Origin: Inhella inkyongensis | GTDB taxonomy: Bacteria; Pseudomonadota; Gammaproteobacteria; Burkholderiales; Burkholderiaceae_C | Length of the DNA stretch: 64,000 nucleotides | Assembly (NCBI RefSeq): GCF_005952805.1 | Contig: NZ_CP040709.1 | Location: 2,294,001 to 2,358,000 of the forward strand | Reading direction: 5' to 3' | In this document: piece by piece, positions 50,052 to 58,682 of the stretch | Layout of the letters: each line of letters opens with the position of its first letter | How positions within the stretch are numbered: position 1 is the first letter of the stretch | Translations under genes and position numbers: made by a program | The notes under the pieces: generated by a model | Seen by the model: the letters and a program-made list of their open reading frames with translations, nothing else | The model's database searches: none | Told to the model about the DNA's origin: nothing

Positions 50052-50268
50052 GACCGCACTCTAGCGGCAGCCGTTCACGCCACAGCCCCAAGTAAAAACC
50101 CGCGGCTGGGAGTTTCATCCCCTACACTGCGCCCCGCTCTGGCACCCATGCCGTCTGGTGCAGAGCATGCACAAGGCATCCCTTGACCTTCGCACCGCCG
50201 AGACGGCGCCGCTCCCCAATGAGTGGCGAACGGTGCAGCCCGTGCTGAGCACGGACCCCTCCCCTGAC

Positions 50269-51807
50269 ATGAACTTCGCTGACCTCGGCCTGGCCGAGCC
50301 GATCCTGCGCGCCGTGCGCGAGCAGGGTTACGAGACCCCGACCCCGATTCAACAGCAGGCCATCCCCATGGTCCTGACCGGCGGCGACCTGCTCGCCGGC
50401 GCACAAACTGGCACGGGCAAGACCGCCGGCTTCACGCTGCCGATGCTGCATCGCCTGATGGCCACCCACCAGCCGCAGGCCAAGCGCGTAGTTCGCGCCC
50501 TGGTGCTGACCCCCACCCGCGAATTGGCCGCCCAGGTGGAAGAGCAAGTGCGCCTCTATGGCAAGCACCTGCCGCTGCAAAGCACGGTGATCTTTGGCGG
50601 CGTGGGGCTCGGCCCGCAGATCAGCCGCCTGCGCACCGGCGTTGACATCCTGGTGGCCACCCCCGGCCGCCTGCTGGACATCCACCAGCAACGCCATCTG
50701 GACCTGAGCAAGGTCGAGATCCTGGTGCTGGACGAAGCCGACCGCATGCTGGACATGGGCTTCATCCACGACATCAAGAAGGTGCTGGCCCTGCTGCCCA
50801 GCACCAAGCAAAGCCTGCTGTTCAGCGCCACCTTCAGCGACGAGATCAAGGCCCTGGCCGATCGCCTGCTCAAGAGCCCCAGCCTGATCGAAGTGGCGCG
50901 CCGCAATGCCACCGCCGACACCATCAGCCAGCGCATCTACTGGACCGGCCGCGAGCGCAAGAAGGACCTGCTGGCCGAACTGATCAGCAAGAACGACTGG
51001 CACCAGGTGCTGGTGTTCACGCGCATGAAGCACGGCGCCAACCGCCTGGCCGAGTTCCTGAACAAGCAGGACATCAGCGCCATGGCCATCCACGGCAACA
51101 AGAGCCAGGGTGCCCGCACCAAGGCCCTGGCCGAGTTCAAGGCCGGCACCCTGCAAGTGCTGGTGGCCACCGACATTGCAGCGCGCGGCATCGACATCGA
51201 CGAGCTGCCGCATGTCGTGAACTTCGAACTGCCCAATGTGCCCGAGGACTATGTGCACCGCATCGGCCGCACCGGCCGCGCCGGCTGCGAGGGCGAGGCC
51301 TTGAGCCTGGTCTGCCCGGACGAAGAGCTGTTCCTCAAGGACATCGAGCGCCTGATCAAACGCAGCCTGCCGCGCGAGACGGTGCCGGGCTTCGAGGTAC
51401 CCAGCGGCGAGCGCGCCGAGCCGATCCAGATCGGTCGCCAGACCATCGGCGTGCGCGGCGGCGGTGCCGGTCGGGGCGCTCCGCGCCCGGCCGCCCATCC
51501 GCCCCGTGGCGGCGCCCCGCGCGGCAATGGTGGCGGTCATGGAGCCGGCAAGCCGGCCGGTGCCGGCCAGGGTCGCCCGCCAGCGCAGGGTCGTCCGCAA
51601 GGCCAAGGTCAGAACACCGGACGTCCGGCAGCCGCAAACACCGGCGCCCGCCCGCAGGGCCAAGGCCGTCCTCAAGGTCAAGGCCAAGCCCGGCCGCAAG
51701 GTCAGGGCCAAGGGCGTCCGCAAGGTAGTGGTGGTAGTGGTCGCGGCCAGGGTGGCGGTGGCCGTCCGGCCGCGCTGCTGGGCGGTCGCGGCGGCCGCAG
51801 CGACTGA
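50269..51807 (+). CDS. rhlE: DEAD-box ATP-dependent RNA helicase (RhlE type)
   Basis: 512 residues from ATG 50269, giving [16 protein letters not shown] with the Q motif; the frame is open 37 codons further upstream but without family sequence. [21 protein letters not shown] in [23 protein letters not shown] and [10 protein letters not shown] are all present. The last 115 residues are a disordered Gly/Arg/Pro/Gln tail with repeated [12 protein letters not shown] units that probably binds RNA. It acts in ribosome assembly and RNA decay, often cold-induced. Confidence 0.92.
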   Translation: MNFADLGLAEPILRAVREQGYETPTPIQQQAIPMVLTGGDLLAGAQTGTGKTAGFTLPMLHRLMATHQPQAKRVVRALVLTPTRELAAQVEEQVRLYGKHLPLQSTVIFGGVGLGPQISRLRTGVDILVATPGRLLDIHQQRHLDLSKVEILVLDEADRMLDMGFIHDIKKVLALLPSTKQSLLFSATFSDEIKALADRLLKSPSLIEVARRNATADTISQRIYWTGRERKKDLLAELISKNDWHQVLVFTRMKHGANRLAEFLNKQDISAMAIHGNKSQGARTKALAEFKAGTLQVLVATDIAARGIDIDELPHVVNFELPNVPEDYVHRIGRTGRAGCEGEALSLVCPDEELFLKDIERLIKRSLPRETVPGFEVPSGERAEPIQIGRQTIGVRGGGAGRGAPRPAAHPPRGGAPRGNGGGHGAGKPAGAGQGRPPAQGRPQGQGQNTGRPAAANTGARPQGQGRPQGQGQARPQGQGQGRPQGSGGSGRGQGGGGRPAALLGGRGGRSD

Positions 51808-51828
51808 GCCTCAGCGCCTCCCAACAAG

Positions 51829-51853
51829 AACGGACCCTCGGGTCCGTTTTTTT
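51829..51853 (+). terminator. Intrinsic terminator after the helicase gene
   Basis: AACGGACC, loop CTCG, GGTCCGTT, then a T-run. The T-run overlaps the stop codon of the convergent DUF2189 gene. Confidence 0.88.
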
Positions 51854-52667
51854 ATTGCGGCGAAGGCCCCAGCGCCGCCCGGTAGGCGTGCCAACTGGCG
51901 TGGCCCAGCACCGGCGCCACCACCGTCAGGCCGGCGAACCAGGGCAACATGGCCAGCACGATCAGGCCGGTCAGCAGCGCGCCCCAGAGCAGCATCACAC
52001 CGGGCTGCGTCAGCACCAGGCGCAGACTGGTCAGCGCGGCCGTCACCGCATCGGTCGAGCGGTCCAGCAGCATCGGGATCGAGATCACGCTGATGGAATA
52101 AATCAGCCCGGCAAAGATCGCCCCCACCGACAGGTAGGCCACGATGAAGCCCAGGTTCTCGGGATTCACGAGCGCCAGCAGCGAGCCTTTGAAATCCGGC
52201 ATGCCATCAAAGCTCACGGCAAAAACCACCAGCGCCGCGCGGCCCCAAATCATCTCCAGCACCAGCAGCACCATGCCGAACAGCGCCAGCGGCCCGATGC
52301 GCGACTCAAAGGCCAGCAGCGAATCGCCAAAGTCCGGCTGCTCGCCGCGCTCCAGCAACTGGCTGACGCGGTAAAGCCCCAGGCACAGCACCGGCCCCAT
52401 CAGCAAAAAGCCGGCGGCCAGGGCCAGCAGATAAGCCGGGGCGTTCTCGTACACCTTGAGCAGCGCCCAACCCATCACCATGAAGGCGCTGCCGTAGAAC
52501 AGCCCAATGAAGGGGGCCCGCAAGAAGTCGCGCAAACCCAGGCGCAGCCAGCGGAAGGGGTCGGCCCATGTCAAACGGGTCAAGGGCAACGAGAAGGCGC
52601 CCTCGGACGCTGGACCGGGGGGTGTGGCGGGGGTGTTCGAATCGTCGGGCGGTGCAGCGGCAGTCAT
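51852..52667 (-). CDS. DUF2189 family inner-membrane protein
   Basis: 271 residues. A Pro-rich cytoplasmic head (about 1-30) precedes six hydrophobic segments. WADPFRWLRLGLRDFLRAPFIGLFYG and MLLDRSTDAVTAALTSLRLV are typical of the DUF2189 family, whose function is unknown; members often sit near cytochrome oxidase genes, which is not the case here. It lies 28 bases after the CoA-transferase gene. Confidence 0.78.
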   Translation of the reverse strand: MTAAAPPDDSNTPATPPGPASEGAFSLPLTRLTWADPFRWLRLGLRDFLRAPFIGLFYGSAFMVMGWALLKVYENAPAYLLALAAGFLLMGPVLCLGLYRVSQLLERGEQPDFGDSLLAFESRIGPLALFGMVLLVLEMIWGRAALVVFAVSFDGMPDFKGSLLALVNPENLGFIVAYLSVGAIFAGLIYSISVISIPMLLDRSTDAVTAALTSLRLVLTQPGVMLLWGALLTGLIVLAMLPWFAGLTVVAPVLGHASWHAYRAALGPSPQ

Positions 52668-52695
52668 GCCGCGATGCTAGAGGCCTTGCTGGTGC

Positions 52696-53571
52696 TCAAG
52701 CCCCCGCATATTCCTCATCGGGGCAAACCACCAGCGGCCAGTCCTGCGCGTGCGCCAGCGCCAGCAGGGCGGCCTTCGATTGGCCGGCCATCCAAGTACG
52801 CAATGCGACATGGGTGGCCGGTCGCATCCAGTCGGCCGGCGAGCGCAGCATCAGGCCCGCCGCGGCGGCCAGACGCTGCGCGAAATGGGGCTCCAGGGCC
52901 GCCACCGCCACACGGCCATCGGCACAGGCATAGACGGCGTAGCCGGCATGCCCCCCACCCAGCAGCCCCCCCGGGGCCGTCAGGCCCCAACGCAGGGGCT
53001 GTGCGGCGAACTCGGCGGCCTCGCCCAGGCTGACGGTCAGACAGCGCGGCCGGCGGCCCTGCGCGCGGCCCAGCGCCGCTTCGAACACCGCCTGCACCGC
53101 CATCTGGGCGCCGCCCAGATCGGCCAGCAGGCTGGTGGGCATCTGCAGGCCCTGCACCAGGCCCTGCTCGGCCTGGTAGCAGAGGTCGTGACCGGACTCC
53201 TCGGCCCGCACACCCGCCGCCCCCACGATGCGCACCTGCCAAAGCCCCGGGTGTTCGCGCCGCAATGCCGCCCAACTCAGCCCCAGACGCCGCAAGGCGC
53301 TGGGGCGAAACGAGGTGAGCAGCACATCGGCTCGCGCCAACTCCCGCGCCAGCGCCCGCTGGCCGGCGGCCGACTTCAGGTCGAGGGCTAGAACCCGGAC
53401 GCCCCGGTGCAGGGACGCGTAAAGGGCGAGCTGCACCCGCGCCACCAAATCGCCGTCGGGCGGCTCCACCTTGCACGCCTTTGCACCCAGTTGCACACAG
53501 CGCTGCAAGGCCAGCGGCGCAGGCAGGTTCAGGCCCAGACTCAGCAGACGCAGGCCGCGCAGCGCCGCCAT
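52696..53571 (-). CDS. Short CaiB/BaiF (class III) CoA-transferase family protein
   Basis: 291 residues, about 90-110 shorter than usual family members. LLSLGLNLPAPLALQRCVQLGAKACKVEPP is the family N-terminus, ALDLKS and DVLLTSFRPSALRRLGL follow, and GHDLCYQAEQGL carries the Asp expected to bind CoA as in alpha-methylacyl-CoA racemase. The C-terminal closing helices are cut short. It may be an acyl-CoA racemase or transferase of unknown substrate. It begins 4 bases after the PEP-CTERM gene stop. Confidence 0.75.
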   Translation of the reverse strand: MAALRGLRLLSLGLNLPAPLALQRCVQLGAKACKVEPPDGDLVARVQLALYASLHRGVRVLALDLKSAAGQRALARELARADVLLTSFRPSALRRLGLSWAALRREHPGLWQVRIVGAAGVRAEESGHDLCYQAEQGLVQGLQMPTSLLADLGGAQMAVQAVFEAALGRAQGRRPRCLTVSLGEAAEFAAQPLRWGLTAPGGLLGGGHAGYAVYACADGRVAVAALEPHFAQRLAAAAGLMLRSPADWMRPATHVALRTWMAGQSKAALLALAHAQDWPLVVCPDEEYAGA

Positions 53572-53575
53572 GGCT

Positions 53576-54574
53576 TCAGCCGGTGCGGCGGCGGGTCAGC
53601 CGCAAGGCCAGCAACGCCACCGCGCTCAGCGCCAGCGCAGCCGGCTCGGGCACGCCCTGGCGGAAGATCAGCGCCTGGTAGCTGAAGCCATTGCCGTCCT
53701 CATTGAAGGCATAGCCCACCGCCACCCCGGCGTCATTGATGTCCTGAATATGGGTACCGGTGGCGCCCTGCCAGTTGTAGAGCTGGTAGTCGGAGGGCGT
53801 GCCCAGGAAGGCGCGGTCCACACCGGCCTGGCGCACAAAGCCGGCCATCTGCCCACCCGCATTCACGGCGCGGGCCCGGGTGTCCGTTTGGCCGTCCAGA
53901 TTGAAGAGCTTCAGCACCCCCGCATCAAAGGTGAACGAGGTTCCCACCAAGCGGCCGGTCACGGGATCGCGGTAGCGGGTGGAGCCCAGGACGCGCCCCT
54001 GATCATCCACATGGGCCGCGATGGCACCAAAGCCGCGCATCACGTCGGTGAATTGGCCAGTCTGGCGGTCGTAGACCCAGGCCTGAGTCTCACCCCGCAG
54101 AAAATCGAGCACCGAGTAGCCACTCAGGTAGCGGCCATTGTCGGAAATACCCCGGACCGAGGTTTCCTCCGCCCCTTCGTACGCCAGCGTTGTGAACTGG
54201 CCGTTCTCGAGCACATAGCCTTTTGCAGGCCCCTCAATCAAGTTGCCCAGGCCATCGTCGCGCATGCTGGTCCAATAATTGCCCACTACAGCACCAGCCT
54301 CACTCACGCCCATGGCGTGAGTGCCCAGCGCGCCAGCCGGCCCGCCCAGGAACCGCACCGACCCGTTGACGACCTGAAAGCCCTGCCACTGGCCCGCCAC
54401 TTTGGCCTCACCCACCATCAGCCCTTGGTTGTTGATGCCGCGAAGGTCCAAAGACTGCACGCCGGCAATGTCAAATCGACTGACCTGCATCACCGGCGCG
54501 GCAATGGCCGAACCGGTGACGAAGAAGGCCAGCGCGACGCGCCTCAAGCCCTTGCTGAACGAACCCAACACCAT
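53576..54574 (-). CDS. PEP-CTERM sorting-domain exported protein with HAF-like repeats
   Basis: 332 residues. A signal peptide covers the first 25 residues. The body has repeated units such as GINNQGLMVGEA, VSEAGAVVGNYW, INDAGVAVGYAFN and VNAGGQMAGFV, about every 45-50 residues, as in HAF-repeat beta proteins. The C-terminus is VPEPAALALSAVALLALRL followed by TRRRTG, a complete PEP-CTERM signal (PEP box, membrane helix, Arg tail) recognised by exosortase EpsH/XrtA-type systems. No exosortase gene is in the window. It is probably a surface or matrix protein. Confidence 0.85.
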   Translation of the reverse strand: MVLGSFSKGLRRVALAFFVTGSAIAAPVMQVSRFDIAGVQSLDLRGINNQGLMVGEAKVAGQWQGFQVVNGSVRFLGGPAGALGTHAMGVSEAGAVVGNYWTSMRDDGLGNLIEGPAKGYVLENGQFTTLAYEGAEETSVRGISDNGRYLSGYSVLDFLRGETQAWVYDRQTGQFTDVMRGFGAIAAHVDDQGRVLGSTRYRDPVTGRLVGTSFTFDAGVLKLFNLDGQTDTRARAVNAGGQMAGFVRQAGVDRAFLGTPSDYQLYNWQGATGTHIQDINDAGVAVGYAFNEDGNGFSYQALIFRQGVPEPAALALSAVALLALRLTRRRTG

Positions 54575-54612
54575 CGAAAGCTCCGCCTGAAAAAGGCGCG
54601 GATCTTAGTGAC

Positions 54613-56559
54613 ATGAACGAAGACCTCGACGACGGGCCAGACGACACCCCCTTGGGCCGGGCCCATCTGCGACTCGACGCGAACCAATTGCCGCATTCCC
54701 CTCGCTTCAACGACCGCTATTCCTCCCCCGCCGGCGCGCTGGCACAGGCGCGCGCGGTCTTCCTGGCCGGCAATGAACTGCCCACGCGCTGGCAGGGCCG
54801 CGAGTGCTTCGTGGTGTTGGAAACCGGCTTTGGCCTGGGCAACAACTTTCTGGCCACCTGGGCCGCCTGGAAGGCCGACCCCCAGCGCGCCAAGCGCCTC
54901 TACTTTCTGAGCCTGGAGCGCTACCCCTTGCAGGCGGCCGAACTGGCCCAGGCGCACTGTCAAAACCCGGCGGGTAGCGAACTGGAAGACCTGGCCCGTC
55001 AGCTGATCGCCGCCTGGCCGCCGCTGGCGCCGGGCCTGCACCGCCTGGACTTCGAGGGCGGCGCCCTGACCCTGCTGCTGGCCCTGGGCGATGTGGCCGA
55101 GACCCTGCCCGGTTTCCGCGCCGAGGTCGACGCCTTCTTCTTGGACGGCTTTGCCCCCGACCGCAACCCGGCCATGTGGGACGCGCGCACCCTCAAAACG
55201 TTGGCCCGGCTGGCCGCCCCGCAAGCCACCGCCGCCACCTGGAGCGTGGCCCGCGCCACGCGCGAGGCCCTGGTCAGGGCCGGCTTTGTGGTGGAAAAGC
55301 GGCCCGGCTTTGCCCACAAGGCACAGCAGCTGCAGGCACGCTTCGCCCCCGTCCACACCCCGCCACGCCCCGCCGCGCATGGGGCGCTGGCGCCTGGGGC
55401 GCGCCGCGCGCTGGTGCTGGGCGCGGGGCTGGCGGGCGCGGCCTGTGCCCAGGCCTTGCGCCAGGCCGGCCTGGCCGTCACGGTCATTGACCAAGCGGCA
55501 CAGCCCGCCCAGGGCGCCAGCGGCAACCCGGGCGGGCTCTTCCACGGCAGCGTGCATGCCGATGACGGTCCCCATGCGCGCTGGAACCGCGCCGCTGCCT
55601 TGCGCTGCCAGCAGTGGTTGCGGCGCCATCCCCCGCCCTGGCAGCTGCACGGCCTGCTGCGCGGCGCCGCGGGCGAGCAGCCCGAAAAGATGGCTGCCTT
55701 GCTGGCCCGCCAGGCCCTGCCGCCCGACTACCTGAGCGCCCTGGACGGCCCCAGTGCCCAGGCCCAGCTGGGCCTGCCCTGGGCCCATCCGGCCTGGCAT
55801 TACCCGGGCGGTGGCGCCCTGCCCCCGCCGGACTGGGTGCGCACCCTGCTGCAAGGCAGCGAGCTGCGTTTGAACACCCCTGTCGCCGCCCTGCGCCAAG
55901 CCGGGCCCGGCTGGCAGCTGCTGGACGCCGAAGGCAGTGTCATCGATGAGACCGAGCTGCTGGTGCTGGCCAATGGCCCTGGGCTGCCGGGGCTGCTAGC
56001 GCCACTGTCCGACCAAGGCGCGCTGCTGGCCCAGGCCCTGCGCCCGCAGCGCGGCCAGCTGGCGCTGCTGCCGGCCGGCCATGCCGGCCCGCGCCCGCGT
56101 CTGCCCATCGCGGCAGGGGGTTACCTCGTGCCCCTGCCCGATGGTCGCCTGGTGGCGGGCGCTACCAGCCAGTTCGACGACCCCGACCCCAGCCTGCGCA
56201 GCGACGACCACACCCACAACCTGGGCGTCTGGCAGCGCCTGTGCGGTGACGTCCAGCCGCCCGCTGAGCGGCAAGGCCGGGTGTCCTGGCGCCTGTTGGC
56301 CGACGACAAGCTGCCGCTGGTCGGTGGCCTGCCCAGCGGCGCCCCGCGCTACCAGGCCACCCAGGCCGCCCACTGGCCGCGCCTGCCCGGCCTGGTGATC
56401 TGCGCCGCCCTGGCTTCGCGCGGCATCACCTGGGCCGCCTTGGCCGCCGAGCTGGCCACCGCCCAAGCCCTGGGCCTGCCCGCGCCGGTCGAGAACCGCC
56501 TGATCGACGCCGTAGATCCCGCGCGCTTTGCGGTGCGAAGGGTCAGGCGGGCGGGGTGA
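54613..56559 (+). CDS. mnmC: Bifunctional tRNA mnm5s2U biosynthesis protein MnmC
   Basis: 648 residues. The N-terminal MnmD methyltransferase (about 1-240) has FNDRYSS, ETGFGLGNNFLATW (SAM) and VDAFFLDGFAPDRNPAMW. The C-terminal FAD oxidase (about 255-640) has VLGAGLAGAACAQALRQAG and GASGNPGGLFHG. Together they finish the wobble modification of tRNA: oxidative removal of carboxymethyl, then methylation. It is the last core gene before the cassette array. Confidence 0.93.
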   Translation: MNEDLDDGPDDTPLGRAHLRLDANQLPHSPRFNDRYSSPAGALAQARAVFLAGNELPTRWQGRECFVVLETGFGLGNNFLATWAAWKADPQRAKRLYFLSLERYPLQAAELAQAHCQNPAGSELEDLARQLIAAWPPLAPGLHRLDFEGGALTLLLALGDVAETLPGFRAEVDAFFLDGFAPDRNPAMWDARTLKTLARLAAPQATAATWSVARATREALVRAGFVVEKRPGFAHKAQQLQARFAPVHTPPRPAAHGALAPGARRALVLGAGLAGAACAQALRQAGLAVTVIDQAAQPAQGASGNPGGLFHGSVHADDGPHARWNRAAALRCQQWLRRHPPPWQLHGLLRGAAGEQPEKMAALLARQALPPDYLSALDGPSAQAQLGLPWAHPAWHYPGGGALPPPDWVRTLLQGSELRLNTPVAALRQAGPGWQLLDAEGSVIDETELLVLANGPGLPGLLAPLSDQGALLAQALRPQRGQLALLPAGHAGPRPRLPIAAGGYLVPLPDGRLVAGATSQFDDPDPSLRSDDHTHNLGVWQRLCGDVQPPAERQGRVSWRLLADDKLPLVGGLPSGAPRYQATQAAHWPRLPGLVICAALASRGITWAALAAELATAQALGLPAPVENRLIDAVDPARFAVRRVRRAG

Positions 56560-56654
56560 GGGACAGAGAGTCGGAGGGCAGGCAGGTCACACCAACGCTA
56601 CGCCACTGCGCCCAAAGCTTCTTCGGCCCGAAGTCCGGGCATGGCCGGTTGGAT

Positions 56655-56723
56655 CGCTAACGTTTGCGGTAAGCGGACCAGCCAGCGTAGCTGGCGCAGG
56701 TCCGTTTGACCAAAAGGTTATAC
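56655..56723 (-). repeat. attC site 1 (after the Imm33 cassette)
   Basis: 69 bp. R'' GTATAAC (56717-56723) and R' GTTAGCG (56655-56661). The inner arms GCGGACCAGCCAGC / GCTGGCGCAGGTCCG fold into a long imperfect stem with unpaired bases. R'' contains the TAA stop of the Imm33 gene. Confidence 0.8.
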
Positions 56724-57065
56724 GTCATCGTCATGCGGCTGGTCGTCCACGACAAACTCGTCAGAGGCCGTTCTTGCAAAGGCCGATCCACAAGGCGCAG
56801 ACAAAAGGGCAACGATGCCCTGGTCATAGTTCGCGATGGTGTTGACGTCGTAGATCTGCAAGTTATTGGAATCGTCCAAGTACTCCTGGCTCTCATTACC
56901 AGACAAGAAGCGCCAGCCGCTGTCAACGTCGTTGTCCGGCTCTTCACGGTACATGAAACCAACCTTCTGCCCGTCGACCGTGATGTGATCGGACGCATAG
57001 CATGCGCCGTGTCCGGGAGCGATTTCTCGAATCTCGTCCGCCCGCAAAAGGAACTTCGTGCTCAT
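56718..57065 (-). CDS. Imm33 (DUF2185)-family immunity-type protein, cassette-borne
   Basis: 115 residues, acidic, soluble. SGWRFLSGNESQEYL and NLQIYDVNTIANYDQGIVALL match the DUF2185/Imm33 family, proteins found beside polymorphic toxins and in phage or integron accessory DNA. No toxin gene is next to it, so it may protect against a neighbour's toxin. Its TAA stop is inside the attC R'' box, and its ATG lies 22 bases after the 5' cassette boundary GTTATAC. Confidence 0.75.
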   Translation of the reverse strand: MSTKFLLRADEIREIAPGHGACYASDHITVDGQKVGFMYREEPDNDVDSGWRFLSGNESQEYLDDSNNLQIYDVNTIANYDQGIVALLSAPCGSAFARTASDEFVVDDQPHDDDV

Positions 57066-57086
57066 GCCGAGAACCTTCCGTGAGAC

Positions 57087-57093
57087 GTATAAC
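57087..57093 (-). repeat. R' core of the attC upstream of the Imm33 cassette, cut off by the IS element
   Basis: GTTATAC, the exact complement of the R'' box GTATAAC of the same cassette. The rest of this attC is separated from it by the IS110-type element; 10 bases including part of this core are repeated at the far side (58464-58473). Confidence 0.65.
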
Positions 57094-57100
57094 GAATGAA

Positions 57101-57203
57101 AGGGACTTCCCCGTCCCGAGCTACCCGCACAGAGCGGGATACGGCAACGAGTGCCACGATGGGGTTGCGAAATCTCATCAACTCACTCTGAAAGGGGAAG
57201 TCC
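57101..57203 (+). promoter_or_regulatory. Inverted repeat spanning the IS left end and the transposase ribosome-binding site
   Basis: GGACTTCCCC (57101-57110) and GGGGAAGTCC (57194-57203) are perfect 10-base complements; the second abuts the transposase ATG and contains its purine-rich binding site. A transcript entering from outside would fold and hide the start, whereas a transcript starting inside would not. Confidence 0.5.
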
Positions 57204-58315
57204 ATGAGCATTGTGTGCGTTGGCATCGACCTGGCGAAGAATGCTGAGCCCGGACAGGGAATGTCCCGAGGACATTCCCTGCCTGGCGAAGAGCCGGGCC
57301 GCTGGCCCGGTGCGGCCTGCAAGGCTTTGCCCTGCATGGGGTGGATGAGGTGGGCAAGCCCGGGCTGCTGCGGCCTGCGGTGCCCCGCGCCACGCTCTTG
57401 AAGTCCATTGCAGCGCTGCCGCCTTGCTTGATCGCGATGGAAGCCTGCTCGGGTGCACACCACTGGGCTCGTGCGTTTCAAGCCCTGGGCCACACCGTCA
57501 AGCTCATCGCCCCGAAGTTCGTCATCCCGTACCGGTTGTCGGGCAAGCGTGGCAAGAACGATGCGGCCGACGCAGCGGCCATCTGCGAAGCCGCCCAGCG
57601 CCCCAGCATGCGCTTCGTGCCCATCAAAAGCCTGGAGCAACAAGGCCAGCTCTGCCTGCACCGGGTGCGTCAAGGCTTCATCGAGCAGCGCACCGCGCTG
57701 ATCAACCGCATTCGTGGCCTGCTCAGCGAGTTCGGCATCGTCTTGCCCTTGAAGGCCGCCACCGTGCGCCGCCAAGCCTTGCTGCACCTGGAAGACCTGC
57801 CCGGTTGGGCCAACCTTGCTGTGGGCGACTGCCTGAGTGAGGTGAGCCGACTGGACGAGCGCATTGCCGAGTACGACCGCCATCTGGCGCAGATCGCGCG
57901 CCAGAGCGAGGCCGCGCAGCGCCTGATGCGCCTGTCGGGCATCGGCGCCACCACGGCCACGGCGCTCATGGCCACGATGGGCAACGGCCATGACTTCAAG
58001 AGTGGCCGCCAATTCACCGCGTGGCTGGGCCTGACGCCGGGCCAATACAGCTCGGGCGGCAAGACGAGGCTGGGGCGCATCACCAAAGCGGGAGACGCCT
58101 ATCTGCGCAGCCTCCTGGTGCTGGGCGCCCGCGCCGTGCTGGCGGCGGCCAAGAACAAGAGCGATCCCATCAGCCGCTGGGCCGTGGCCGTAGAAGAGCG
58201 GCGCGGCTATTGGAAGGCGGTGGTGGCCATGGCGGCCAAGAACGCCCGCCTGGCCTGGGCCGTGCTGGCCAAGGGCGAGAGCTTCAAGCTGCCAGGGCAA
58301 GGCGCAGCAGCTTGA
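57204..58315 (+). pseudogene. IS110-family transposase, interrupted after codon 13
   Basis: The ATG at 57204 opens MSIVCVGIDLAKN, the first Asp motif of the RuvC-like DEDD domain. The frame is then lost in an 80-bp insert. It resumes at 57324 in another frame as FALHGVDEVGKPGLLRPAVP and runs 324 codons from a GTG at 57341 to 58315. APKFVIPYRLSGKRGKNDAADAAAI, LSGIGATTATALMATMG and GLTPGQYSSGGKTRLGRITKAGDAYLR are the expected family blocks. Without the insert the two parts join in frame. As it stands no full transposase can be made by normal decoding. Confidence 0.85.
57244..57323 (+). repeat. 80-bp double-hairpin insert within the transposase gene
   Basis: The first hairpin has 12-bp perfect arms: CAGGGAATGTCC, CGA, GGACATTCCCTG. 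The second is CCGGGCC, GCT, GGCCCGG. Removing these 80 bases restores one continuous transposase reading frame (KN-G-FALHGVDE). GCT occurs at both edges (57243-57245 and 57324-57326), a possible short target duplication. It looks like a small palindromic mobile unit; no second copy is in the window. Confidence 0.6.
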
Positions 58316-58682
58316 CGCTCTGGCTGACCCCGCAAACCCTCTACCAGGAGAGCGCAAAAACTCAATTCTTCCGCCGCGTGACCGGCACGTCGTTGATGAG
58401 CAAAGGTTGGACCTGTGCGGGGTGTTTCTGATGAATTCTGGGGAGCGGGCAACCGGCTCCGACTAACGAATGAGAACCCCCGCGCGCGTCTTCACATCAG
58501 GGTCCGCAGCACCAACGAGCTGCACGAATGACCGTTTGTAGTAACCCCAGTCCGCGATTGCTCAAACCTCAACGTCGAAACCCGAAAACGCGCCGGATCA
58601 AAGACCGCAATTCCCCTTGATGAATGGCTGCGCCATTCATCAGGGCTGGATATTGCTTGCAATCAGCGGGGAAGCCCTTGTA
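58316..58682. other. Gene-free stretch: IS right end, attC remnant and ORF-less segment
   Basis: Bases 58316-58463 are the IS right noncoding part, a possible bridge-RNA gene. Bases 58464-58473 are the second copy of TAACGAATGA. Bases 58474-58682 hold no credible gene on either strand. They contain one clean hairpin, TGATGAATGGC-TGC-GCCATTCATCA (58618-58642). They may be an ORF-less cassette or the remains of one whose attC has decayed. Confidence 0.5.

Larger units (their letters stand above)
57100..58463 (+). mobile_element. IS110-family element (IS1111-like) inserted in an attC core
   Basis: About 1.36 kb, or 1.28 kb without the 80-bp insert. It encodes an IS110-type transposase in the orientation opposite to the cassettes. 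TAACGAATGA stands at both ends (57090-57099 and 58464-58473). Subterminal inverted copies of CCCGCACAG lie at 57124-57132 and 58413-58421. The right noncoding part (148 bases) is longer than the left, which fits IS1111-type elements, where the guide (bridge) RNA is encoded on that side. Exact ends are inferred. Confidence 0.7.

Noticed and set aside
57244..57323. Programmed translational bypass of the hairpin insert, as in T4 gene 60
   Set aside because: No matching take-off and landing codons are evident around the insert; an ordinary insertion is the simpler reading.
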